Shown here in pieces: positions 9,349 to 18,890 of a stretch of DNA of 64,000 nt; within the stretch, counting starts at the first letter, position 1; every line of letters starts with the position of its first letter. The DNA is from Flavobacteriaceae bacterium LSUCC0859 (lineage in GTDB: Bacteria; Bacteroidota; Bacteroidia; Flavobacteriales; Flavobacteriaceae), in contig JAKOGP010000005.1 of assembly GCA_022239325.1 (NCBI GenBank), positions 124,001 through 188,000 on the forward strand, read 5' to 3'. The position numbers and the translations under genes were made by a program. A model generated the notes under the pieces. It searched no databases, was not told the origin of the DNA, and saw nothing but the letters and a program-made list of their open reading frames with translations.

Positions 9349-9599
9349 GTTTTTGAATGAATAAAAAGCAAAGATAAAACTTTCAACTACAGCCCGTAGT
9401 ATTTAAAATAAAAGATCAGTTAACCCCTATTTTACTGATGTTTCACGTAAATTAACATAAAAAATAACGTATCTTTAAGTGTAATCAAAAACTAAAAATA
9501 CAGTAATTTTTTGTAAAGAAACATTCTATACAAAATGTAATTCCATGTAAAAAACTTTACAAACTTTACACTGAATTTTTAGCTAATAAACGCTTTACA
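9349..9599. promoter_or_regulatory. AT-rich spacer upstream of orphan recombinase with TTTACA iterons and dyads
   Basis: This 251-base gap has no gene but is rich in repeats. The heptamer CTTTACA occurs at 9555, 9564 and 9593, and inverted (TGTAAAG) at 9512. The pair TTTGTAAAG (9510-9518) and CTTTACAAA (9555-9563) is a perfect 9-bp inverted repeat. A second dyad, ATCAGT (9415-9420) and ACTGAT (9434-9439), lies nearer the epimerase gene. The CTTTACAAA motif also occurs in front of the recombinase at 41502-42515. I infer an operator or recombinase accessory sites; a promoter consensus is not clear here. Confidence 0.45.
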
Positions 9600-10568
9600 A
9601 TGTATCACAAAAACAATAATAATGGACTATTGCTTGAGCAAATTTCGAATTATATTAAGCATGCGCCTTATAGAAGAATAAAAAGAAGTGGTTCACTAGG
9701 ATTATCTGATAATTCAGTTAGAAATCTAATGGTATTTGAGAAGCTGATTAAAGATTTCGAAAAGCACATAGGAAATCAAATTATGTTAAATGCTATAGAT
9801 CACATGTTAGTTAATAAGTTTAAAGAATGGCTTTTAACTGAAAAAAGCTATTCTTTAAATAATGCTGGACTTCAACTAAAGCTGTTAAAAATGATTTGTA
9901 AGGAGGCGGAAAGAATGAGTATTCCCGTTAATCCATATACAAGACATATTGAATCATTTACTCAAAAAAGTAGGGATAGAGTGCTTCAAACTATTTCTTT
10001 TGAAGAAATAAAAAAGATTAAATCCCTTAAAGAGTTACCCTCAACACTTGAAAATGCTAGAAAATGGATGCTAATTGGTTTATATATAGGTCAAAGAGTT
10101 TCTGATTTGTTAATTCTAAATCCTTTACAATTAAGATTTGTTGAGCATGGTGTTTATGTAGATATTACGCAACAAAAAACAGATAAAAATGTCACTATTG
10201 GAGTGGTAGATCCTGACGTAATTAAAATTTTGCAATACAAATTTCCTTATAATATTTCAGCACAATTATTTAATAGACAAATAAAACATGTATGTCAAAT
10301 TGCTGGAATAAATGAGATGGTAAGTGGTTATAAATTATGCTCTAAAACAAGAAGAAAAAAATTGGGTACACACCCAAAATCAAGCATAATTTCTTCTCAT
10401 GATTTAAGAAGATCGTTTGCTACGAATTACTTTGGGAAAATTGAAACGCCTATTCTTATGCAAATCACTGGTCACTCTAAAGAAAGTACGTTTTTAAGTT
10501 ATATTGGAACACAGGTAAACAAAGACACTTATGCAGATGCTTTTATGAAAGTTGCTGCTACTTTGTAG
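9600..10568 (+). CDS. Tyrosine recombinase (orphan paralog at edge of polysaccharide island)
   Basis: A 322-residue tyrosine recombinase. The N-terminal half (residues ~10-110) is an SAM-like core-binding domain. The C-terminal catalytic domain shows the Arg of YIGQRVSDLL, the HDLRRSFATN box, the GHSKESTFLSYIG segment with second His and nucleophilic Tyr. It is a clear paralog of the three recombinases at 41.5, 45.3 and 49.3 kb, sharing the KIETPILMxxTGHS stretch, but is the most diverged and AT-rich. Unlike them it has no adjacent lipoprotein cassette and no TGGTCTA core close by. It is the only plus-strand gene in the polysaccharide locus and its 3' end overlaps the next, convergent gene by 11 bases. 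It may be a remnant of island acquisition or act in trans on the lipoprotein sites. Confidence 0.9.
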   Translation: MYHKNNNNGLLLEQISNYIKHAPYRRIKRSGSLGLSDNSVRNLMVFEKLIKDFEKHIGNQIMLNAIDHMLVNKFKEWLLTEKSYSLNNAGLQLKLLKMICKEAERMSIPVNPYTRHIESFTQKSRDRVLQTISFEEIKKIKSLKELPSTLENARKWMLIGLYIGQRVSDLLILNPLQLRFVEHGVYVDITQQKTDKNVTIGVVDPDVIKILQYKFPYNISAQLFNRQIKHVCQIAGINEMVSGYKLCSKTRRKKLGTHPKSSIISSHDLRRSFATNYFGKIETPILMQITGHSKESTFLSYIGTQVNKDTYADAFMKVAATL

Positions 10569-10854
10569 GATCTGGACCCTTCTCTTCAAACCAATTTTTA
10601 CCCCTTTTGGCTAATTTATCAAGAGTGAACTCATCTCTCACTGATTTTGTTTTTGGAAGTAAATAGTTAGAAAGACTCTGTAGAAGTTTAACTCTATCAG
10701 ACATTGAGAGTTCACTTTGGTGCATAATTAAATGATCTAGAACTCCTTCATACAAAATCTCCATTTTCTCTTTAATGTTTGGATCTAATGTTTTAGAGGG
10801 GCCTCTTTTTCCTTTTTGACCTGCGATTTTAGCTGTTTCTGAATTAAATGGCAT
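10558..10854 (-). CDS. Small basic protein of unknown function (phage/mobile-type)
   Basis: 98 residues, Lys-rich. The N-terminus (FNSETAKIAGQKGKRGP) resembles short basic DNA-binding starts seen in phage and mobile-element proteins; the middle is helical (LSMSDRVKLLQSLSNYLL) and the end (WFEEKGPDPTK) is charged. I do not recognise a defined family. It overlaps the end of the recombinase gene tail-to-tail and is followed after about 90 bases by the glycosyltransferase gene, so it is either the last passenger of a mobile insertion with the recombinase or a stray first gene of the downstream transcript. Confidence 0.55.
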   Translation of the reverse strand: MPFNSETAKIAGQKGKRGPSKTLDPNIKEKMEILYEGVLDHLIMHQSELSMSDRVKLLQSLSNYLLPKTKSVRDEFTLDKLAKRGKNWFEEKGPDPTK

Positions 10855-10943
10855 ATTTCAAAATTACAGCAAGGTGTACTGTTTTGAAAAATGAATTACA
10901 CTAAAGTTTTTAACATACTCTTTTAATAACTAACCACTTGCAA

Positions 10944-11678
10944 TTAAAAAAATTGCTTCAACTTTTTTAGCTTGTAAACAAAAAATATTATTGAATTAAC
11001 ATAAACTTTATTAATCTTAAAAGCCCTAAGTTCCTCTTTATAAATAGTCCATTTGCTTTTTAAACCACTATTACTAATCCCTCCTATTAGCATCTTAACA
11101 AGTTTTTTATTTAAATAAAAAGAAGATACTTGGTTTACTTCTAGAAATCTTAAGCATAACTCAAAATCACCGCCTATTTTAAAGCTATCATTATAACCTC
11201 CTAGACGATCGTAAACTTCTTTTTTGCAGTAAAATGTTGGATGCGCAGGCATCCAAGCCTTTTTTATAAGACCAATCTCATAGGGTCTAGATATCCAATT
11301 TCTAATTACTTTCCCATTTTCACTAATGTAATCTAAGTTCCCATAGACAATATCGGCTTTGTTTTCAGAAAATGCTTTTGCAATTTCTTGAACTGAATTA
11401 TCATTATAAAAAATGTCATCTGCATTTAAAAAACCAATTACATCTCCAGTGGCTAATTTTAACCCTTTATTAAATGCATCGTATACTCCATTATCTGGCT
11501 CTGATTTAATTTTTGAAACATGAGGAAATGAATTACATATTTCAAGTGTATTATCCTTAGAACCCCCATCAACTATAATATGCTCGATGTTTTTATAGGA
11601 TTGATTAGCTACAGATTGAAGTGTTTTTTCAATTGTGGCTTTTGCGTTAAAAGAGATGGTGATAATAGAGATTTTCAA
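10944..11678 (-). CDS. Family 2 glycosyltransferase
   Basis: A 244-residue GT-A-fold enzyme. It opens with MKISIITISFNAKATIEKTL, followed by QSYKNIEHIIVDGGSKDNT, and has the metal-binding acidic motif in GFLNADDIFYN and the later GGDFELCLRF. This matches the WcaA-like group of family 2 inverting transferases that add a sugar from a nucleotide donor to a lipid-linked intermediate at the inner membrane face. The C-terminus ends in a basic amphipathic stretch (KLKKLKQF). Donor and acceptor are unknown. It lies two bases downstream of rmlA in the same direction, so may use a dTDP-sugar. Confidence 0.88.
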   Translation of the reverse strand: MKISIITISFNAKATIEKTLQSVANQSYKNIEHIIVDGGSKDNTLEICNSFPHVSKIKSEPDNGVYDAFNKGLKLATGDVIGFLNADDIFYNDNSVQEIAKAFSENKADIVYGNLDYISENGKVIRNWISRPYEIGLIKKAWMPAHPTFYCKKEVYDRLGGYNDSFKIGGDFELCLRFLEVNQVSSFYLNKKLVKMLIGGISNSGLKSKWTIYKEELRAFKINKVYVNSIIFFVYKLKKLKQFF

Positions 11679-11680
11679 CT

Positions 11681-12553
11681 TTAAACTAATTTTCTTTTTA
11701 GATAATTAGCATATGCATTACCCTTATAGTTTTTAATATGATCTTTTAGCATTGCCTTATCAATTAATCCTTTATCATAAGCAATTTCTTCTAAGCAAGC
11801 TACTTTTAAACCTTGTCTTTTTTCTATGGTATGTATAAAATTTGAAGCTTCAAGCATTGATTCGTGAGTTCCAGTGTCTAACCATGCAAAACCTCGATAC
11901 ATGATTTCAACTGATAATTTTTTCTGATCTAGATATAACTCATTTAAAGAAGTGATTTCAAGTTCTCCTCTGGCGCTAGGTCTAACTTTTTTTGCTTGTT
12001 TAATTACAGAATTAGGATAAAAATAAAGCCCTACAACTGCATAATTACTTTTTGGGGATTTTGGCTTTTCTTCCAGCGATAGTACATTTCCCCTGTCATC
12101 AAATTCTACAACGCCATAACTTTTAGGGTCATTGACGTAATAGCCAAAAATAGTTGCTTTTTTATATCTTGCTGTATTAATTACAGCATTAGACAATAGT
12201 TCTGTTAGTCCATGCCCATAAAATATATTATCTCCTAAAATCAAACAAACATCATCGGAACCAATAAAATCCTCTCCTATTATAAATGCTTGGGCTAAGC
12301 CATCAGGACTGGGCTGTTCGGCATAAGAAAGTTTTAATCCTAAATTTGCTCCATCTCCAAAAAGTTTTTCGAAACTTGGAAGGTCTTGTGGCGTTGATAT
12401 TATTAAAATCTCTGTAATCCCCGCTAACATTAAAACAGACAATGGATAATTTATCATAGGCTTATCATATATTGCCAACAGTTGTTTAGAAACTGTTTTG
12501 GTAATTGGATAAAGCCTAGTGCCTGTGCCTCCTGCTAAAATTATTCCTTTCAT
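11681..12553 (-). CDS. rmlA: Glucose-1-phosphate thymidylyltransferase
   Basis: A 290-residue enzyme that makes dTDP-glucose from glucose-1-phosphate and dTTP. It shows the RmlA signature [22 protein letters not shown], the [14 protein letters not shown] segment, [18 protein letters not shown] and [12 protein letters not shown], with family-typical length. It supplies the dTDP-sugar branch whose later steps are the ketoisomerase and aminotransferase just upstream. The usual next enzyme, the 4,6-dehydratase RmlB, is absent from this window and must be encoded elsewhere if the branch works. Its start shares one base with the end of the preceding glycosyltransferase gene. Confidence 0.95.
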   Translation of the reverse strand: MKGIILAGGTGTRLYPITKTVSKQLLAIYDKPMINYPLSVLMLAGITEILIISTPQDLPSFEKLFGDGANLGLKLSYAEQPSPDGLAQAFIIGEDFIGSDDVCLILGDNIFYGHGLTELLSNAVINTARYKKATIFGYYVNDPKSYGVVEFDDRGNVLSLEEKPKSPKSNYAVVGLYFYPNSVIKQAKKVRPSARGELEITSLNELYLDQKKLSVEIMYRGFAWLDTGTHESMLEASNFIHTIEKRQGLKVACLEEIAYDKGLIDKAMLKDHIKNYKGNAYANYLKRKLV

Positions 12554-13527
12554 TACTGATTATTTATGTACAATTTATCGCTATAAAATGTAGATCTTAA
12601 TTTTCTGGAAAATTCTCTAATTATTGATTTAAAACCAGCTACATGGTTGTCTTTCTTAGCTTGAATTTGAAAAGCGCCAAGCTTATTTTGAAGTAATAAT
12701 TTAGCATAGGGCTTATAAACTCGATCTAAAAGGACTCCTTTTAAAGATACGAAAACTCTACTGAGATCAGTTGAAAATAAATTTTTATCAACTTGCTTTA
12801 GGTTTGCAAAGTGATAAAATATCAATGGCTTATTATTGACCATAATATTATAACCATCAAAGTTTAAAGTATAGTTCTTGACATTCCAAATAGCAACATT
12901 TGCTCCAATGTTTTCAATTACTTTGACCCCTTTATATTTATCAGGCCAGTAATCAAGGTATTTTTGATCTGCAAACCTAGTTTTTTCAATTTTTTGATAG
13001 CACCATTCTATACAATCTTTCATCCAATCGTTGAGACATTTCAACCCTTGAGTATCTCTTCGAAACGAAACCCAGCCAACATTGTACTTCCCATAAACCC
13101 TATTCCTCTTAGTGAAAAAGTTAAATCTATGACTAATGATTCCTATTGAGCTGTCTACTAATTCATTGAAAATTTCATTCGGTGAACTAAAAAAGAATAA
13201 ATCCGCATCTAAATATGTAATTAAGTCAACCTCAGAAAAATTAGAGATAACGTAATTACAGGTAGCAGGACTACAAGTAAAAAAATACTCAACAAAATTT
13301 CTGTTTTGCTTTGCTATTTTTAATTCTGGGTAAAATGATTCTAGCTCCTCGTGATATATGGGAACTATATTTTGATTATTTAATTCACATATTTTATCAT
13401 AAGAAACATGATCAAAGCAAAACATGAATAACCTAAAATCTGTCTCGCAATTTTCAAGGGAATATAGTAGATTTTTAGCATGTCCTAGATAATTACTATC
13501 AAAATGAGTACAATAAAAATGTGTCAT
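12553..13527 (-). CDS. Putative GT-A-fold glycosyltransferase
   Basis: 324 residues. The early [20 protein letters not shown] and the acidic [15 protein letters not shown] (about residue 105) look like the donor-binding D-x-D region of family 8/24-like glycosyltransferases, and [13 protein letters not shown] plus [10 protein letters not shown] match the following part of such folds. No signal peptide or membrane segment is seen, so it should act in the cytoplasm on lipid-linked sugars. The family assignment is tentative. The gene overlaps fdtB by four bases and rmlA by one, in a tight co-transcribed block. Confidence 0.7.
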   Translation of the reverse strand: MTHFYCTHFDSNYLGHAKNLLYSLENCETDFRLFMFCFDHVSYDKICELNNQNIVPIYHEELESFYPELKIAKQNRNFVEYFFTCSPATCNYVISNFSEVDLITYLDADLFFFSSPNEIFNELVDSSIGIISHRFNFFTKRNRVYGKYNVGWVSFRRDTQGLKCLNDWMKDCIEWCYQKIEKTRFADQKYLDYWPDKYKGVKVIENIGANVAIWNVKNYTLNFDGYNIMVNNKPLIFYHFANLKQVDKNLFSTDLSRVFVSLKGVLLDRVYKPYAKLLLQNKLGAFQIQAKKDNHVAGFKSIIREFSRKLRSTFYSDKLYINNQ

Positions 13528-14624
13528 CTATAAAATTTTTTTATTCGATCACAAACTAAATCTACTTCTTCAAATGTTAGTCCGGGATATAGAGGAAGGC
13601 TCAAGCATATTTTTGACATGTTTTCTGCAATTGGGAAGTCTCCTTTTTTAAATCCCAATTCAGAGTAAGCTTTCTGAAGATGAGGAGGTATAGGATAATG
13701 AATTCCTGTTTGAATGTTATTTTCAAGAAGAAACTTGATAAGTTCTTCTCTTTTAGAAGTTTTAATAACGTATAAGTGATACACATGATCAGCTTCAGGA
13801 GAAACATATGGAATATTTATTTCTCTTAAATCCTTTAAGTTATTATTATATCTAGCTGCAATTTCTTTTCTCTCATTAGTAAATTCTTTTAAATACTTTA
13901 ATTTAACATTTAGAATTCCTGCTTGAAGTTCATCAATTCTAGAATTTACGCCTTTTATAATATTTACATATTTTTCATTAGACCCATAATTTCTATAGGT
14001 TTTTGCAAAAATCTTATAACTTTCAGTGTTTGTCGTTATAGCTCCTGCCTCACCAATTGCACCAAGATTTTTTGTTGGATAAAAACTAGTTGCATTAATA
14101 TCGCCAAATGAGCCTGTATACTTACCGTTCCAAGTTCCTAATTGTGATTGTGCATTATCCTCAACGACAAATAAATTATACTTTTTAGCAATTTTCATTA
14201 TTGCATCCATATCACACGATTGCCCATATAAATGAACGGGCATTATTACCTTTGTCTTTTTAGTAATAGCTTTTTCAATTGAAATTGGGCAAATATTAAA
14301 CGTATTAATATCTGGCTCAACGGGTATAATTTTTGCTCCAACAGCGCTTATTGCTAACCAAGTGGCTATGTAAGTGTTGGAAGGAACAATAACTTCATCG
14401 CTTGGTCCAACATTAAGGGCTTTCAAAGCAATTACTAGCGCATCTAAACCACTTGCAACTCCTACTGTATTTTTAACTTTTGTTAAGTTTGAATAACTGG
14501 ACTCAAAATTTTCAACTTCATTCCCTAAAACATACCACTGAGAATCAAAGACCTTTTCAATTGAATCAAGTATTTCTTTTTTATGAAAAAGTGTATGTTT
14601 TTTGAATGAGTTAAATGGTATCAT
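13524..14624 (-). CDS. fdtB: dTDP-3-keto-6-deoxyhexose 3-aminotransferase (FdtB/QdtB-like)
   Basis: A 366-residue PLP-dependent DegT/DnrJ/EryC1-family aminotransferase. Visible are VGVASGLDALVIALKALNVG, EVIVPSNTYIATWLAI, the PVHLYGQSCDMD segment, VVEDNAQSQLG with the PLP-pairing Asp, and the Schiff-base Lys in TSFYPTKNLGAIGEAG. The SNTYIATW/HLYGQ pattern and adjacency to an FdtA-type ketoisomerase point to C3 amination of dTDP-3-keto-6-deoxyhexose, giving dTDP-Fuc3N or dTDP-Qui3N. The block overlaps its neighbours by four bases on each side. The usual third gene, an FdtC/QdtC N-acetyltransferase, is not obvious; the gene between fdtA and fdtB looks like a methyltransferase instead. Confidence 0.85.
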   Translation of the reverse strand: MIPFNSFKKHTLFHKKEILDSIEKVFDSQWYVLGNEVENFESSYSNLTKVKNTVGVASGLDALVIALKALNVGPSDEVIVPSNTYIATWLAISAVGAKIIPVEPDINTFNICPISIEKAITKKTKVIMPVHLYGQSCDMDAIMKIAKKYNLFVVEDNAQSQLGTWNGKYTGSFGDINATSFYPTKNLGAIGEAGAITTNTESYKIFAKTYRNYGSNEKYVNIIKGVNSRIDELQAGILNVKLKYLKEFTNERKEIAARYNNNLKDLREINIPYVSPEADHVYHLYVIKTSKREELIKFLLENNIQTGIHYPIPPHLQKAYSELGFKKGDFPIAENMSKICLSLPLYPGLTFEEVDLVCDRIKKFYR

Positions 14625-15292
14625 TTAAAGAGTAAAAAATTATTTGAATTTAAAGATTTATGCTTATATCTTTTTTTCCAAGAATTAATAAATGATTTTT
14701 TTGATCTCGAATAACCACAAAAAACTCTTTTTTTATTCTTTAAAAAAGAGTAAAGTATTATTTTAATTTCTCTAACTATAGTAGAAAAATTTAAAATCTG
14801 AGCAGGGATAAAATAAATTATATTAGACCCTGACTTATAAAGACTATCAAAAAGAGTTTTCAGTTCTTCATCTGTTAGTTCAGTGTCGATCCTTGATAAT
14901 AAAACTAAAGAATCTTTTGCTTCAATTTTAAAATCAGATCTTAAATCTAAAGGAAAAACTTTATCAAAGATTTTAAATGAATCTAAGATTTTAATTGAAT
15001 GGTCAAGATCAGAAACTTCAATTTGAATTTCTATAGCATTTTTTAAATGATATTCTAGTGCTGCTAACCCAGATCCAAGTGAAACAACTCTTTTAACATT
15101 ATTAGCTTTAATTATTTTGCCTATTTCTTTTACAGTCCCTTCATGTTTTTTTTCGCTTTTACGATCTTTTAAATAAATATCGAGGTTATCTGGCAAGTAA
15201 TATCCTTTTTCCTTTTTATTTGACCTAATTATACTCCAATCAATTGTATTTGTGGATAGCTCATTAAAAACAGAATGATGCTTAATTTTCAT
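14621..15292 (-). CDS. Putative SAM-dependent methyltransferase-like protein
   Basis: About 223 residues from Met at 15292; the frame is open to 15313, but MKIKHHSVF is the more natural start and gives an 11-base overlap with fdtA. The segment RVVSLGSGLAALEYHL is a plausible Rossmann motif I, followed by an acidic strand end (IEVSDLD) as in SAM-binding folds, and DSLVLLSRIDTELTDEE at the motif IV position. The C-terminus is basic. It sits where dTDP-Fuc3N loci usually have the N-acyltransferase, so an amino-sugar N- or O-methyltransferase is an attractive but unproven idea. Confidence 0.55.
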   Translation of the reverse strand: MKIKHHSVFNELSTNTIDWSIIRSNKKEKGYYLPDNLDIYLKDRKSEKKHEGTVKEIGKIIKANNVKRVVSLGSGLAALEYHLKNAIEIQIEVSDLDHSIKILDSFKIFDKVFPLDLRSDFKIEAKDSLVLLSRIDTELTDEELKTLFDSLYKSGSNIIYFIPAQILNFSTIVREIKIILYSFLKNKKRVFCGYSRSKKSFINSWKKRYKHKSLNSNNFLLFK

Positions 15293-15641
15293 AAATATAA
15301 TCTTCTTTATCAAACTCCTCAGAAGCTAAAACTAGTAAAATAGAATTTTCACTAAAATTACTCATCCAATGAAAATCCTCTGGATTTAATAGTAGGCATT
15401 TTGAAGGAGAATCCATTTTATATTTAATAGACTTCTTAGTTTTTCCCACAAAAACATCACAAGATCCATTAATCATTATTAGAGCTTGAATAGTTTTTTT
15501 GTGTGCATGATACCCCCTGTCAGAGTCATTAACATTATATATATAATAAACTCTTTTGATTTCAAAAGGAAGCATTTTTTCAATAACTGACAACGAGCCT
15601 CTTGAATCAACAAAAGTTGGAATACTAAGAAATTTAGCCAT
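15282..15641 (-). CDS. fdtA: dTDP-4-keto-6-deoxyglucose 3,4-ketoisomerase (FdtA/WxcM-like cupin)
   Basis: A 119-residue cupin enzyme of the FdtA/QdtA/WxcM type. Family markers are the DSRGSLSVIE start, KRVYYIYNV, the metal-free active-site HAHKKTIQALIMINGSC and LLNPEDFHWMSNFS. It isomerises dTDP-4-keto-6-deoxyglucose to the 3-keto sugar, the substrate of the aminotransferase encoded one gene downstream. Family length is about 130-140, so this is complete. It overlaps the glycosyltransferase gene upstream by eight bases. Whether the product is the galacto (FdtA) or gluco (QdtA) form cannot be told from sequence alone. Confidence 0.88.
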   Translation of the reverse strand: MAKFLSIPTFVDSRGSLSVIEKMLPFEIKRVYYIYNVNDSDRGYHAHKKTIQALIMINGSCDVFVGKTKKSIKYKMDSPSKCLLLNPEDFHWMSNFSENSILLVLASEEFDKEDYIYEN

Positions 15642-16770
15642 TCAAAAATCTTTTTGTAAAAATAGCTAATTGATTATCCGGATTGTACTTTTCAATAACT
15701 ATTTTTCTAATTTCATCTCTATCAAATTTATGCTTTTTGGAAAACCATAAATTTATCATATGTGCTAAATCAACATAATCATTTTCTGTAAATAAAAAAC
15801 CATTTTTACCATCAATAATAGCCTCTACTTCTGGCATTTGATTATTATAATTATTGTGAGATGCCACAGGAGTTCCATATGATAAACAATGTATTGCCGT
15901 TAAGCCAATGTTCCCGGGAGAAACACATAGGTCTGAGTTATAAATAAGTTGCCCTGTTTCTTCAGTGTCATAAGACTTCCCATAAAAATTGAGCCAACCT
16001 TTATCTATATATTTTTGATTTGAGGCTTTATAAAACTCTAGATTATCTCCATCTCCAACAACTAACAAATTATAAGATATATTTGTCTGATTTAATTTCT
16101 CTATTGCCTTAATAAGTAAATCAATTTTCTTTTTCTCTGTAACTCTCCCAATAAAGAGAATTATAGGTAAAGATCCGTCTTTAAATAGCTTTTTAACTTT
16201 AGTGTTATCCTCTTTTTTAAGATTATGGTAATGTTTTTGATGCGAATCAAAATCCAATGAATTATATACTACATCTAGGGTGCCTTCATCAAAACCATTT
16301 TTAACCAATAATTTCTTAGCCCTGTTTTCATAAAGAAAAATAACGTCTGCTAATTTTAAAAAGGTTAACCTTATATGCTTCTTTATAAAATTTTCATTTC
16401 CATAAAGGCCATGAGACCACATATAGATTTTTTTTCCTCTGATTTTTGCAATTAAACAGGCAATCCATGAGGAAATAATATACATCTCACCTAAAAGCAT
16501 TACATAATCAAATTTAGAAAAAGCTGTGAGTCTTAATACCTCTGATTGCCAAATAAGAATTTTTTTATTAAGCCAATAATTTTTTAAAAAATGGAGTTTA
16601 GCTTTTTCTTGATCATCAAATAAGTTTTTTAAATCTGGAGTAGGAATGTTTAAAGGATTAGTTGGGGAAAAATAAATATCAAATACGAATTTATTTGAAC
16701 CAATAAGTTTTTTCCAAATAGCAAATCTGTAATGGGGGAAAATATTAGTAAAAAATAATATCTTTTTCAA
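15634..16770 (-). CDS. Family 4 glycosyltransferase
   Basis: A 378-residue GT-B-fold retaining transferase. The N-terminus [20 protein letters not shown] is typical of family 4 enzymes acting on cell-surface glycans. The C-terminal donor site has ILFIGRVTEKKKIDLLIKAI and the E-x7-E-like region in SYGTPVASHNNYNNQMPEVE. It overlaps fcl upstream by four bases and fdtA downstream by eight. Given its place directly after gmd and fcl it is a candidate fucosyltransferase, but that is only context. Confidence 0.88.
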   Translation of the reverse strand: MKKILFFTNIFPHYRFAIWKKLIGSNKFVFDIYFSPTNPLNIPTPDLKNLFDDQEKAKLHFLKNYWLNKKILIWQSEVLRLTAFSKFDYVMLLGEMYIISSWIACLIAKIRGKKIYMWSHGLYGNENFIKKHIRLTFLKLADVIFLYENRAKKLLVKNGFDEGTLDVVYNSLDFDSHQKHYHNLKKEDNTKVKKLFKDGSLPIILFIGRVTEKKKIDLLIKAIEKLNQTNISYNLLVVGDGDNLEFYKASNQKYIDKGWLNFYGKSYDTEETGQLIYNSDLCVSPGNIGLTAIHCLSYGTPVASHNNYNNQMPEVEAIIDGKNGFLFTENDYVDLAHMINLWFSKKHKFDRDEIRKIVIEKYNPDNQLAIFTKRFLNG

Positions 16771-17696
16771 AATTGAGATCTATAAACTTTTTTGACTCCA
16801 TAATCTAGATTAATTCTTGAGTTCCAACCTAGTCTATTTATTTTAGTAGAGTCTAATAATTTTCTTGGTGTTCCATCTGGTTTAGAGTTGTCCCAAATAA
16901 TTTCACCTTTGAATCCCACAATATTTTTTATCAAACTTGCTAATTCTTTTATTGAAACTTCCTCTCCGGATCCAATATTATATAAAGATCGATCTAATTT
17001 ATTTTCTAATGCATAAACTACTGCATTTGCCAAATCGTCTACGTGAAGAAACTCTCTCCTGGGTGACCCTGTTCCCCAAAGAACTACATTTGAATTATTG
17101 CTTTCTTTGGCTTCATGAAATTTTCTTAGCATTGCTGGTAAAACATGAGAAGTTTTAAGATCATAATTATCGCCTGGGCCATATAAATTGGTTGGCATTA
17201 GGGATACATAATCTCTATTGTACTGCTCTCGAAGTGCTTCTATTAACTTCACTCCCGAGATCTTTGCAATAGCATACCACTTATTTGTTTCTTCAAGTGG
17301 CCCAGTGAGTAAATATTCCTCTTTAAGTGGCTGAGGAGCCATCTTTGGATATATACACGAGCTCCCAAGAAAGATAAACTTAGGAATATCTAATTCATGT
17401 GCTGCTTTAATGAGATTGTTTTGAATAAGCATGTTATCCATTAAAAACTCATAAGGGTAAGTACTATTAGCTATTATGCCACCTACTTTAGCTGCTGCAT
17501 CTATAATTACCTCAGGCTTTTCTTTCTCAAGCATTTTAAAAACTGCTCTTTGGTCTCTTAAGTCTAATTCTTTAGAACTAAATCCAATGATGCTTTTGTA
17601 GCCTTTCCCTTTTAATGCTCTCCAGCAAGCAGAACCTACCATTCCATTATGACCTGCTATTAAAATCTTAGAGTCTAAGGTAATGGTGCTATTCAT
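16767..17696 (-). CDS. fcl: GDP-L-fucose synthase
   Basis: A 309-residue 3,5-epimerase/4-reductase that turns GDP-4-keto-6-deoxymannose into GDP-L-fucose. It has the NADP-binding motif [28 protein letters not shown], the FLGSSCIYP strand and the catalytic YAIAKISG, as in WcaG/Fcl enzymes, and the [20 protein letters not shown] region. Length is family-typical. It overlaps gmd by eight bases; the two form the complete pathway from GDP-mannose and show that L-fucose is probably a component of the glycan. Confidence 0.95.
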   Translation of the reverse strand: MNSTITLDSKILIAGHNGMVGSACWRALKGKGYKSIIGFSSKELDLRDQRAVFKMLEKEKPEVIIDAAAKVGGIIANSTYPYEFLMDNMLIQNNLIKAAHELDIPKFIFLGSSCIYPKMAPQPLKEEYLLTGPLEETNKWYAIAKISGVKLIEALREQYNRDYVSLMPTNLYGPGDNYDLKTSHVLPAMLRKFHEAKESNNSNVVLWGTGSPRREFLHVDDLANAVVYALENKLDRSLYNIGSGEEVSIKELASLIKNIVGFKGEIIWDNSKPDGTPRKLLDSTKINRLGWNSRINLDYGVKKVYRSQF

Positions 17697-18801
17697 AATA
17701 ATTAAGGGTATTAAAACCTCCGTCTTTTAAATATTTGTCTTTCTTAAATAATCTTAAATCTGAACTCATCATATCTTCTACTAGTTCTTCTAAAGTAATT
17801 TCTGGCTCCCAACCAAGTTTTTGTTTTGCTTTAGTAGGATCCCCAATTAAAAGATCTACCTCTGTAGGCCTATAGTATTTCTCATCTATTGATAATACTT
17901 CTTTACCTATTTCTAATTGATATTCTGGATTCGAGCAAGAAGCTATTTTAGCCACTTCATTGATGCCTTCTCCAAGAAACTCTAATTCAACTCCAATATG
18001 ATTAAATGCCATTTTAACAAAGTCTCTGATTCTTGTAGTTCTTCCGGTAGCAATAACCCAATCTTCAGATTCTTCTGCTTGAAGTATCATCCACATCATT
18101 CTAACATAATCCTTTGCATGACCCCAATCTCTTTTGGAATCTAGATTACCTAAATATAGCTTATCTTGAATACCAAGAGCAATTCTTGAAACAGCTCTGG
18201 TAATCTTTCTAGTAACAAAAGTTTCTCCACGAATAGGAGACTCGTGATTGAATAAAATACCATTTGATGCAAACATGCCGTAAGCCTCTCTGTAGTTAAC
18301 GGTTATCCAATAAGCATACATCTTTGCTACAGCATAAGGTGATCGAGGATAAAAAGGAGTCGTTTCTGATTGCGGAACTTCTTGAACCTTTCCATATAAT
18401 TCTGAAGTTGAAGCTTGATAAATTCTAGTCTTCTTTTCTAAACCTAAAATTCTGATAGCCTCTAACAATCTCAATGTTCCAATACCATCTGTGTCTGCAA
18501 CATATTCTGGCATTTCAAAAGAGACACGGACATGACTCATAGCGGCTAAGTTATAAATCTCATCAGGTTGGATTTCTTTAATGAGCCTAATGAGATTAGT
18601 ACTGTCAGTCATATCTCCATAATGAAGAATAAACTTCTGGTTTTCAATATGGGGGTCCTCATAAAGATGATCTATCCTGTCAGTGTTAAATAATGATGTG
18701 CGTCGCTTTAATCCATGAACTGTGTAACCCTTTTTTAAAAGGAACTCAGACAAATAAGCTCCGTCTTGACCTGTAACACCAGTTATTAAAGCTGTTTTCA
18801 T
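17689..18801 (-). CDS. gmd: GDP-mannose 4,6-dehydratase
   Basis: A ~370-residue SDR enzyme producing GDP-4-keto-6-deoxymannose. Signatures are [39 protein letters not shown], the [18 protein letters not shown] segment and the catalytic [12 protein letters not shown], then [18 protein letters not shown]. The frame opens at 18807 but MKTALITG at 18801 is the natural start. Upstream lie about 80 bases of non-coding AT-rich DNA before the end of the next gene, one of the few breathing spaces in the operon. Confidence 0.95.
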   Translation of the reverse strand: MKTALITGVTGQDGAYLSEFLLKKGYTVHGLKRRTSLFNTDRIDHLYEDPHIENQKFILHYGDMTDSTNLIRLIKEIQPDEIYNLAAMSHVRVSFEMPEYVADTDGIGTLRLLEAIRILGLEKKTRIYQASTSELYGKVQEVPQSETTPFYPRSPYAVAKMYAYWITVNYREAYGMFASNGILFNHESPIRGETFVTRKITRAVSRIALGIQDKLYLGNLDSKRDWGHAKDYVRMMWMILQAEESEDWVIATGRTTRIRDFVKMAFNHIGVELEFLGEGINEVAKIASCSNPEYQLEIGKEVLSIDEKYYRPTEVDLLIGDPTKAKQKLGWEPEITLEELVEDMMSSDLRLFKKDKYLKDGGFNTLNYYE

Positions 18802-18890
18802 ATTCACCTTATCTTTAAAATTAAACCAGTTAAAAAAATATACAAATTATACGAGAAAAATGTTCTTGTATTTAAGATATTAATACCAAC

